In this document: in pieces, positions 55,850 to 64,000 of the stretch
How positions within the stretch are numbered: position 1 is the stretch's first letter
Layout of the letters: every line of letters starts with the position of its first letter
Source: Amaurobius ferox
Taxonomy: Eukaryota > Arthropoda > Arachnida > Araneae > Amaurobiidae
Assembly (NCBI GenBank): GCA_951213105.1
Contig: OX578136.1
Span: 158,838,678 to 158,902,677 of the forward strand
Direction of reading: 5' to 3'
DNA: 64,000 nucleotides
The notes under the pieces: generated by a model
The model's input: the letters and a program-made list of their open reading frames with translations, nothing else
Told to the model about the DNA's origin: nothing
Databases searched by the model: none
Position numbers and translations under genes: made by a program

Positions 55850-56630
55850 CTGTCAGGGTTCGTAACGAAGTTAACGCAATATCGCCATCTTGGCGTCCCG
55901 GTCACCCAGTTAGCGATAATTCAATATATTTAAAAATGTAAATTATTTCCGATAATGCCTGTCACTTTGAGGTAATTATTATTTTCACACTTTTAACTTA
56001 AAATATAGCGAGTTTTACTGTTCGTGAGAAAGGCGCATTTTGTTAGGAGTCTTGTAGAATTTGCACTTTGTTAGGAAGTCTGAGGGGTCGCAAAGTGATT
56101 ACGTTTCGTTAGGGGGCCTGTATAGTAATTAAGTTCTGTTAAGGGTCGTATATTGTTATTTTAGAAAAGTTCATCTTTGTATCACTTAATTATAAATTAA
56201 GCTACTTTTTGGTGACCTTGGGGATAAAATACTATTGCTAACTTTGTAACAAATTTGAAAATGTCGTCAAATTGGCAAAATGTCAATATATCTGGAAATA
56301 CTGCTTAATTACTTTCAGAATCTATGTCGTATTGCAGGAATTAATAATTAATGTTCTTGATTCAAAATATAAGAAGTTTTACTGTTCTTGGGACAGGTTC
56401 GTTTTCTTAGGGTATCGTATATGATTTGCGTTTTGTTAGAGAATGTTATAGTAATTTCTTCTTCTGAGGGTTGTATAATAATTAAAAATTTTGATCGGAA
56501 GAGTTTCGTAATCCATGAACATTAGGAGCCCAAGTGCTTCAGACGGACGGTATGCCTAAAAATATTTTACATATCTTTATGCATGCCGCCATATGACCAG
56601 CTTGATATTTTGTGCAATACAGTTACCTTC
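55850..56630 (+). repeat. Dispersed repeat H, copy 2
   Basis: Two halves of about 370 bp resemble each other (ATAGCGAGTTTTACTGTTCGTG at 56005 and ATAAGAAGTTTTACTGTTCTTG at 56370, each followed by GTTAGG/GTTAGA-rich sequence). The end matches 4600-4845. Non-coding. Confidence 0.55.
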
Positions 56631-56631
56631 A

Positions 56632-56790
56632 TGCATCCTTCCGAGAGGTTAGTGGTAGGGGAAGAAGAGTACCGTCCCTGTGTATGTCACCCACACTGGG
56701 TTCCGGTCTAAATTGGGTGATACTGTCCCAACAGTCTGAACTGATACCTTACACCTTCTGGCAAATCGGACGGTCTGGGTCGAAAGCAAT
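56632..56790 (+). mobile_element. tRNA-SINE, 5'-truncated copy
   Basis: Aligns with 34693-34855: TCCTTCCGAGAGGTTAGTGG, CACTGGGTTCCGGTCTAAATTGGGTG, GATACCTTACACCTTCTGG, CGGACGGTCTGGG. Tail AAAGCAATAAGAAAAA. The tRNA head is missing. Older than the 34.6-kb copy, judging by mismatches. Confidence 0.88.
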
Positions 56791-57289
56791 AAGAAAAAAT
56801 GCCTTCATTTATATACAAATAATATTTATTTTAACCTGGAAATCCACGGCCCATTGTATATGTTTGTACAACTTCTGTATGGTTTCCAGAATAATTTTTT
56901 TCTGATGCCAATGCTACGAAGATAACTTTACTCCTCATTTAAATTGAACAGGACGTCATTATAGATGTTCTTATTCAATAAACAGTCGAATGAAATTCCA
57001 AAATTAGTGAGAGCTAGATTTCAAAACAGAAGAGGGGGGGGGGGGGGGAGGGCACATGCAAATCGAGGGACGCATCATTGTATGAAGTGCTTTCTAAAGG
57101 AAAATGCGCTGTGTTTATCACAAATTAGAATAAACATGAGAATCAATCAAGCACAGCCGTTTATACCGTTAGATTGGAAAATGAATTTCCCGATACACAG
57201 TGTTACTCTCTTCAGTATTGCAACTAATTGAAAAGGTTTAGGAATCCATATTCAAAACGATTGTTTTATCTATATAATAATTATATAAC
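56791..57289. other. Unassigned; G-run at 57033-57050
   Basis: A run of about 17 G interrupted once (57033-57051). No gene seen. Confidence 0.35.
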
Positions 57290-57560
57290 GTCTGTTGGTC
57301 TTTCTGTACCTTTCAAAAGCCCCAAGGTTACTTAGAAAGCTGAATCTTTGCACACTTATAGTACCAACCACGGGATAATACTTAGGAAGACAGATTTTAA
57401 ATTTTATGTTTGGAGGCGTATATAATGTGAGGTTGCACGAAAAACTTTTCTGACTCTCCTAAACAACTACTTGACATTCTCAAAGAACTAGAAGGTTGAA
57501 TTTTTGTACACTTAGTATGTCGACTGTGGTAACCGAAAAATATTGAGATTAAAGTTAAAC
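57290..57560 (+). repeat. Family E block, copy 3
   Basis: CTTTCAAAAGCCCCAAGGTTACTTAGAAAGCTGAATCTTTGCACACTTATAGTACC and a second, more worn unit (AGAACTAGAAGGTTGAATTTTTGTACACTTAG). Confidence 0.75.
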
Positions 57561-58095
57561 TTTTACATATTAATTTCGTTAAGGATGACATGGCCGTTAA
57601 TTCTCGTATTAGTGGACTTAATATTTAATTGTACATTGCTAGTTGTGCCGCTTTATAAAATCCTCCAATTATTTACCTTTCGTGTGAGTCCTGTAAAGGA
57701 ATAATTCTTTAATAAAATGCTAAATGGAACACACCATTTAAACTTTAACAATAGCACATTTATTAACAACATCAAATCTAAATTATTTAATTACACCAAT
57801 TATTCATATTATTAATTATATGCTTAACAACAATTATACTCATTAATTATTGCGGCAGAGGGGACATATGCGACCAGAATTATTAAAATTACGATCATGT
57901 GTCTATGACCTGTGATTGTTAATGAGCACATACCTTCCAATTCGTCTTGGGCTTTGATCATATATCAAATGCTTGCATCAGTTATATGCCCCGTCGTAAC
58001 TCTTTGGTGTGCTGCTCCTTCTCGTACATCTGATTGCACTCACACATTATATAGATCTAGCCAGTATTTTTGGAACATTTACACAATTCTTTAAG
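57561..58095 (-). repeat. Possible LTR or related repeat, copy 2
   Basis: From about 57710, partner of 8900-9300 (CATTTATTAACAAC, ATTGCGGCAGAGGGG, TATGACCT, CTCGTACATCTG, TTTTTGGAACA). The first 150 bp are unassigned. An LTR identity is inferred only from the gag remnant beside copy 1. Confidence 0.4.
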
Positions 58096-58599
58096 TCATA
58101 TTGTTCAAGCTATATGTGCACAAGTTGCACAAATCTGCTCACGTCCTTCGTAAGTCAAATCCCATCATAATTATTTTCTGGTCCGCTCTTAAGTCAAAAT
58201 TTCATTGTTGTCTGCTTGATTCTAGGGTCACAGGCTGTAGTTCTCAAGGTGGGGGGTGGGGGGTGGGGGGTGGGGGTAACTCCTTTTCTTCCATTTGGCG
58301 CTTATTGGTTATTACCCAATGGCACCATTCCACATCTCGTAAGGCCCAGCTCAGCCGCTCTGTCATGGCTCCCCAAATTTATGGTCTTCTGACCTTCAGG
58401 TTCACGTAGTGATAAAATTCGTTGCCAGCCAGACTACACGCTTTGTCCGCCGTTTTGGCCACCATAAATTTATACATAAAAGTGTCTCATTAAATGTGAG
58501 ATCTATTTCTGGTCTCACATCGACAACGAGGCAGAACCCTAACATAGTAGGTTTTGCGATCACCCCCCACACACACACACACACGGAAGCGAAGAAAAT
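58096..58599. other. Unassigned, GC-richer patch
   Basis: 58240-58430 is unusually GC-rich, with GGGGGGTG repeats (58248-58277) and several short open frames on both strands. It may belong with the LTR-like repeat before it. CA microsatellite at 58567-58584. Confidence 0.35.
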
Positions 58600-58985
58600 T
58601 AGGGGGATTTCAAAAAAATTTTACAGATGATCCAGAAAGTTTCCGGTAACCTAGAATGCCGTATTTTTGCTCGCTTATAGTAACGTCCACGACACAGCAT
58701 CTGGTGGAGCCGGATATTCGATTTCTTTACTCGGAGGAGAATGAAAATACTTATTAGACAGAGTCCCATGGTGATCTGAAGGCTGAAACCTTGCACACTT
58801 ATAGTACCGACCACGGAATAGATCCTAGCTGATCCATTTTTTGTTTACGATTACTAATTTAGATGCTAAGCATCACACATTGTCAGGCAGAATAAAACTT
58901 TTTAAAAATAGTTTCAACTTAATTTTTAAGAGTATTAGTTTCCCTGTATTTGACAAGTTTGAAAACTAGTCTAAATATAAAAGCT
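58600..58985 (+). repeat. Family E block, copy 4
   Basis: Two units (AACCTAGAATGCCGTATTTTTGCTCGCTTATAG; TCTGAAGGCTGAAACCTTGCACACTTATAGTACC), then the E tail GATGCTAAGCATCACACATTG and TTTCCCTGTATTTGACAAG as at 44225-44330. Confidence 0.75.
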
Positions 58986-59269
58986 ATTATTCGATTTACA
59001 GCCATGAAACCACGAGAAATGTACTTTCGTTTGGTTAGATTAATCGATGATTTTACTCTATTTGGCGACAAAATTAATACGCAATTCGTTGAAATATTTC
59101 TCTTCAAGAGCACATTTAAAACCTCCGATTTAAAAACTGTGCAATTTCTCATTATTAAGTGGTTAGAAGTGACTTTCTGGTCTTAAAATGTATATACAGT
59201 TCTGAAAAATATTTGCAGTCGCTCAAGAAAAGAACCTGTATGAGTATATTAAGAACTGAATATAAAAAA
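58986..59269. other. Unassigned
   Basis: Overlapping short open frames occur on both strands; no family recognised. Confidence 0.3.
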
Positions 59270-60202
59270 TCTGATGTGGGCAGCACATAACTTTCCCTGC
59301 AGACCAAATTCATATTTCTTTTCTTTAATAATTCATTAAATGGAGTTTAATTGCACAAAATAACATTAAATTTGCATTTTTAATTCAATTTCTGTTTTTA
59401 TTTGGTAATTAGACATTTTTCTAAAAGTGGCATAACTGAATGCGAAATATCTCAAATATCTCGAGAATGGTTAGCCCTAGAGTAAGAGTTGTTCTTATTA
59501 TTTTCCTCATCAAAAATTACGTATGAAACAAGCATTTAATTGATATATTTGAACATACGTAGCTTTTTGTACATTTTGCGATTTTTGAGGGTCATTTCGT
59601 AAAAAAAGGCAGATTGTTCTTTTCCGAATACTACCAAAATTTAATCAGCACCAGAGTGTCCCCCAAGTAACTTATCTATCAAATTTTGTGAAATTTGGTC
59701 AAGTAATATTTTAGTTAGAGTGGATACATGACATTTTTGCAGGACATTTCGTAAAAAAAGGCAGGTTGTTCTTTTCCGATTAATACCAAAAACTAGTCAG
59801 CACCAGAGTATCGTACAAGTAACTTATCTACCAAATTTTGTGCAATTTGGTCAATTATTATTTTAGCTAGAGTGAATACATGAAATTTTTACTGGCCATT
59901 TCGCAAAATAAGGCGGGTTCTGTTTTTACGAATCGTACCAAAAACTAATCAGCACCAGGGTCATACCCAAGTGACTTATCTAACAAATTTTATGAAATTC
60001 GGTCCATTAGTTTTTGAGTTAGAATGGATACATACATTGCACAGACAGACAGACAGACACACACACACAGACGTTACGTTAAAAATGGTTTTTTCGTATT
60101 CTATAGGTCTCGAAACGTGTAGATCCGTCGAAAACTCGAGTTGTGATTTTCGGCATGATTCCAATACTTTTCCTATACATTACCATATATTGCAGGGAAA
60201 GT
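59270..60202 (+). mobile_element. Family A element, array member 1
   Basis: TCTGATGTGGGCAGCACATAACTTTCCCTGCAGACC at the 5' end, three internal units (near 59590, 59742, 59896), CAGACAGACAGACACACACACACAG microsatellite, 3' hairpin ending GGGAAAGT at 60202. The next element starts five A later. Confidence 0.93.
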
Positions 60203-60207
60203 AAAAA

Positions 60208-60708
60208 TCTGATGTGGGTACCACATGACTTTTCCTGAGATTTAAATTCAATTTCTTTTTATATCTTTAATAATTCTTTAAATTGAGTTTAATGGCACAA
60301 AATAGCACGCATAATTATATGAAATGCCACTGAATTTGTACTTTTAAAATTCAATTTTCGTTTACCATTAGTAACAACGTGTTTTCAAAGGCGGCGTAAC
60401 AAATAAGCGAAAAGCTGAAATATCTCGAGAACGACTTGCCCTAGCATAATGTGGTTGAGCTTATTCTTTTCATCGTCAAAAATTGCGCATTAAATAAGCA
60501 TTTAATTGATATATCTGAGCATACTTTGTTTTTTGTTTTAGGTTTTGACGATTTTTGCGAGCCATTGTGCAAAGATAGCAGACTTGTTTTTTTCGAATCA
60601 TACCGAAATCTAATGAGCACCAGAATAACCCACAAGTGACTTATCTACCAAATTTTGTGAAATTTGATTAGTTAGTTTTTCAGCTAGATTGGATACGATT
60701 GGATTCGC
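60208..60708 (+). mobile_element. Family A element, array member 2 (3'-truncated)
   Basis: Starts TCTGATGTGGGTACCACATGACTTTTCCTGAG. Breaks off after the first internal unit at GGATTCGC and meets a poly-A tract. Confidence 0.88.
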
Positions 60709-60754
60709 AAAAAAAAAAAAAAAAAAAATTAAAAAAAAAAAAAAAAAAAAAAAA
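60709..60754 (+). repeat. Poly-A tract
   Basis: 46 bp, all A except two T at 60729-60730. It lies between two family A pieces and may be an expanded version of the A-run in the A unit (CGCAAAAAAAGGC). Confidence 0.95.
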
Positions 60755-62208
60755 GGTTTTCTTTATTTTAATTAAATTTAATTCACTTTTAATTCGATTT
60801 TCTCTCTCATTTGGTAACTGGACTTATTACTTACCCTGCAATACATGGTAATGTATAGGGGAAGTATTGGAATTATGTCGAAAATCGCAACTCGAGTTTT
60901 CGATACCTCTAGAATACGAAAAAACCATTTTTAGCGTGACGTCTGTGTGTGTGTCTGTGTGTCTGTCTGTCTGTGCAGATTTTTATCCACTCCAACTAAA
61001 AAACTAATACACCGAATTTCACACAATTTTGTAGGTAAGTCACTTGAGGACGGGTCTAGTGCTGATTAGTTTTGGGTACAATTCGGGATAAAAGAACCCG
61101 CCTATTTTTGCGAAATGGCCCGCAAAAGTTTGTATCCACTCTAGCTGAAAAACTAATGGACCGAATTTCACAAAATTCGGCAGATGAGTCACGTATAGGT
61201 CACCCTGGTGCTGATTAGATTTTGGTATGATTCGGAAAAAAATAACCTGCCTTTTTTTGCAGAATGGCCCTCAAAAATTGTCAAAATCTAAACTAAAAAG
61301 ATACGTATGCTCAAATATATCCATTAAATGCTTGTTTAATACGTAATTTTTAAAGAAGAAAAGAATAAGACCAGCCCCATTACACTAGGATTAGCCGTTC
61401 TCGAGATATATTAGTTTTTTTCGTATTTTCTCCACTCCACCTTTGAAAATAAGTCCAGTTATCAAATGAGAACGAAAATTGAATTAAAATTGAATTAAAT
61501 TTAATTGAAATAAAGAGAACGTGAATACAAGTCTCCAGGGAAAGTCATGTGCTGCCCACATCAGATTTTTCAAAGGTGGCGTAGAGAAAATATAAAAAAA
61601 TTTAAATATCTCGAGAACGGCTAGTCCTAGTGTAATGGGGTTGATCTTATTCTTTTCTTCGTTAAAAATTACGTATAAAAGAAGCATGTAATGGATATAT
61701 TGGAGCATAGGTAGTTTTTTATTTCAGATTTTGCCGATTTTTGATGGCCAATTTGCAAAATAGGGAGTTTATTTTTTTCTAAAGCATACCAAAATCTAAT
61801 CAGCCCCAGAGTAGCCCACAAGCGACTTATTTACCGTATTTTGTTAAATTAGGTCCATTAGTTTTTCAGCTAGAGTGGATACAGGCTTTTGCGGGCCATT
61901 TCGCGAAAGAAGGCGGGTTCTTTTATCCCGAATCGTATCCAAAACTAATCAGTACCAGATTCGTCCACGAGTGACTTACCTGCCAAATTTTATGAAATTC
62001 GGTCCATTAGTTTTTTAGTTAGAATGGATACAAAATCTGCACAGACACACAGACAGACACACAGACACACACACAGACGTCACGCTAAAACTAGTTTCTT
62101 AGTATCCCTGAGGTCTCGAAACGCGTAGATTCGTCGGGAACTCAAGTTGCGATTTTTGGCATGATTCTAATACTTTCCCTATACATTACCATGTATTGCA
62201 GGGAAAGT
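60755..62208 (+). mobile_element. Family A element, array member 3, split by another A
   Basis: 60755-60838 is A body (CTTTATTTTAATTAAATTTAATTC...GGTAACTGGACTTATT). 60839-61565 is an inverted A copy. The same element resumes TTTTTCAAAGGTGGCGTAGAG and runs to the 3' hairpin ending at 62208. The intact sequence elsewhere is GGACTCATTTTCAAAGGTGG, so the insertion point lies within TTTT. Confidence 0.9.
60839..61565 (-). mobile_element. Family A element nested in family A
   Basis: Complete copy: ACTTACCCTGCAATACATGG...GGGGAAGT at one end, CAGGGAAAGTCATGTGCTGCCCACATCAGA at the other. Flanks are TATT on the left and TTTTT-CAAAGG on the right, so it sits between T and T. Confidence 0.93.
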
Positions 62209-62210
62209 AA

Positions 62211-62517
62211 AAGAAAAAGGCTGGGTCCTTTATCCCGAATCCCACTAAAACCTAATCAGCACCAGGGTCACCCACACGTGACTTGCCTATAAAATTTTAT
62301 GATATTCGGTCAATTAGTTTTTGAGTTAGAGTGGATAGATACATTGCACAGACAAACTAGACACACACACACACAAACAGATACACATGCATATGTCACG
62401 CTAAAAATATATTTATATATTTCTTTTGTATTCTATAGGTCCAAAATTGTGTAGATCCTTTAAAACGGCATGATTCTAATACTGTCTCTAAACATTACCA
62501 TGTAATGCAGGAAATGT
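62211..62517 (+). mobile_element. Family A 3' fragment, array member 4
   Basis: Begins in an internal unit (AGGCTGGGTCCTTTATCCCG) directly after the previous element's end and runs to a worn hairpin ending GAAATGT. Confidence 0.88.
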
Positions 62518-63178
62518 AACAAATGTATCTTACGAATGTTTAGTTATGCTTAGTTAGTTTACAAATGTTTATTTAATAACATCTACAAAACCTCTTATAT
62601 CTGAATACGATCACAGATTCTTCATAAATTTAGCGTTAATAACTAAGGCTTTTTTTAATAAATAAATATCAATTTTTGTTATAATCTCTAAAAGCATTTC
62701 GTTCGAAAGTTATTATTTACAAACAAATTGTTTTTCACAAGTTTACAACGTGTTTGTCGAGCTGGAAAATTCTGTATTTATAAAACGAAGTCTTAATATA
62801 TCTGTAAGCAAAGTCAACTATAATTTTATTGTATAGACATAGTACTATAACCCGTTACAAGAATTATCTTTGTGTTTTCCATACGCAAAATATTATCAAA
62901 ATTTTTAATTTCACATAAGTATATTTCAGGTCATACACGAATTATACATAGGCTTACTCTTAGGCATGTTTCGGAATAAAAACTTTTACGACGATACGTT
63001 AGGAAGAACAAATTTTTTCTAAAGTATGAGAAAGTAAAAGGGTGACTCTAATTTTTAACTGCAAAGCATTGGTGTCGAAATTATTTTCTATGAGAGGAAA
63101 ATAATTTAAATTAATCATTTAATCAATAATTGATGTTTTTATTGCTTATTTTCAATTTTATTGCATGTAATAAAAATA
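62518..63178. other. Unassigned; worn family D 3' end at about 62960-63037
   Basis: TTTTTTCTAAAGTATGAGAAAGTAAAA at about 63012 resembles the D terminus. Otherwise AT-rich DNA with nothing recognised. Confidence 0.4.
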
Positions 63179-63949
63179 TCTGATGTGGGAAGCACATGAC
63201 TTTCCCTGCAGACTTATATACACATTCTCTTTATTTTAATTAAATTTAATACTCTATTAATTCAATTTTCGTTCTCATTTGGTAACTGGACTCATTTTCA
63301 AAGGTGGCGTAGAGAAAAAACGAATAAACTAAAATATCTCGAGAACGGCTAGTCCTAGTGTAATGGAGTTGGTCTTATTCTTTTTTTCGTTAAAAATTAC
63401 GTATAAAACAAGCATTTAATGGATATATTTGAGCATACGTAGTTTTTTAGTTTACATTTTGACGATTTTTGCGGGCCATTTCGCAAAAAAGGCAGGTTAT
63501 TTTTTCCGAATCATACCAAAATCTAATCAGCACCAGGGTAACTCACAAGTGACTCATCTACCGAATTTTGTGAAATTCGGTCCATTAGTTTTTCCGTTAG
63601 AGTGGATACAAGCTTTTGCGGGCCATTTCGCAAAAAAAAAGGCAGATACTTTTATTCCGAATCGTACCCAAAACTAATCAGCACCAGATTCGCCCACAAG
63701 TGACTTACCTACCAAATTTTATGAAATTCGGTCAATTAGTTTTTTAGTTAGAGTGGATACAAAATCTGCACAGACAGACAGGCAGACAGACACACAGACA
63801 CACAGACACACACACAGACGCCACGCTAAAAATGATTTTTTCGTATTCTAGAGGTCTTGAAACATGTAGATCCGTCGAAAACTCGAGTTGCGATTTTCGA
63901 CATGATTCCAATACTTTCCCTATACATTACCATGTATTGCAGGAAAAGT
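63179..63949 (+). mobile_element. Family A element, array member 5 (near consensus)
   Basis: TCTGATGTGGGAAGCACATGACTTTCCCTGCAGACT at the 5' end; two internal units; CAGACAGACAGGCAGACAGACACAC microsatellite at 63771-63818; GACGCCACGCTAAAAATG; 3' hairpin ACTTTCCCTATACAT-TACC-ATGTATTGCAGGAAAAGT. Confidence 0.95.
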
Positions 63950-63954
63950 AAAAA

Positions 63955-64000
63955 TCTGATGTGGGCAGCACATGACTTTCCCTGCAGACGTTTATATTCA
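63955..64000 (+). mobile_element. Family A element, array member 6, cut by window end
   Basis: TCTGATGTGGGCAGCACATGACTTTCCCTGCAGACG begins five A after member 5, so the head-to-tail arrangement continues past the window. Confidence 0.9.

Noticed and set aside
59270..64000. Calling family A a tandem satellite
   Set aside because: Copies elsewhere are single, nested and in both orientations, so they are mobile elements; the local array is secondary.

Overview
This window is AT-rich nuclear DNA from a metazoan, most likely an arthropod. It contains a Tc1-type transposon, a hAT transposase of the GTF2IRD2/FAM200/ZBED type, a tRNA-derived SINE and swarms of DINE-1/mini-me-like elements with GTCT microsatellites, and it has no operon-like gene packing. 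An arachnid is possible, but the sequence alone does not settle it. I see no intact protein-coding host gene. The recognisable coding matter is decayed transposon genes, plus four short, weak candidate exons (about 14.9, 45.4, 46.9 and 54.5 kb).

Most of the window is built from a few repeat families. I name them A (about 0.75-1.1 kb), B (about 0.7-1.2 kb), C (about 1.2-1.5 kb), D (about 0.62 kb) and E (about 0.3-1.05 kb, with a repeated block of about 160 bp). A-D share one plan, and E shows its 3' part: a small 5' hairpin, then a family-specific motif beginning ACTTT, then a body with a GTCT/GT microsatellite, then a 3' terminal hairpin whose arms repeat the 5' motif. This plan matches non-autonomous Helentron elements (HINE/DINE-1). 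A and B share the same 5' end but have different bodies. Copies are nested in one another (B in C, A in C, A in A) and sometimes joined head to tail (59.3-64 kb).

Layout: 0-2 kb, dispersed repeat with two tiny TSD-flanked insertions; 2.0-3.4 kb, dead Tc1-like transposon; 3.4-4.2 kb, LINE reverse-transcriptase remnant; 6.0-7.3 kb, family C; 7.6-8.4 kb, perfect 299-bp inverted repeat; 8.9-9.9 kb, retrotransposon gag remnant beside a possible LTR; 12.0-12.5 kb, tRNA-like foldback; 13-28.3 kb, families A-E; 28.4-29.5 kb, about 64 perfect copies of a 17-bp unit ending at a 17-bp hairpin; 30.5-30.9 kb, 29-bp minisatellite; 33.8-35.6 kb, mariner-like MITE and a family C copy carrying a full tRNA-SINE; 36.3-37.3 kb, 49-bp array inside a larger duplication; 37.7-39.5 kb, hAT pseudogene; 41-45 kb, families A and E, paired short SINE-tail insertions and a TTAA-flanked MITE; 48.7-56.6 kb, families C and B; 57-59 kb, E and an LTR-like repeat; 59-64 kb, array of family A.

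The strongest unusual signals are: (i) a set of 44-64 bp insertions with target-site duplications that match the 3' end of the SINE and keep two stems through compensatory base changes; (ii) the hairpin/sub-terminal-repeat plan common to unrelated-looking families; (iii) the perfect 299-bp palindrome; and (iv) the unmutated 17-bp array next to a hairpin.
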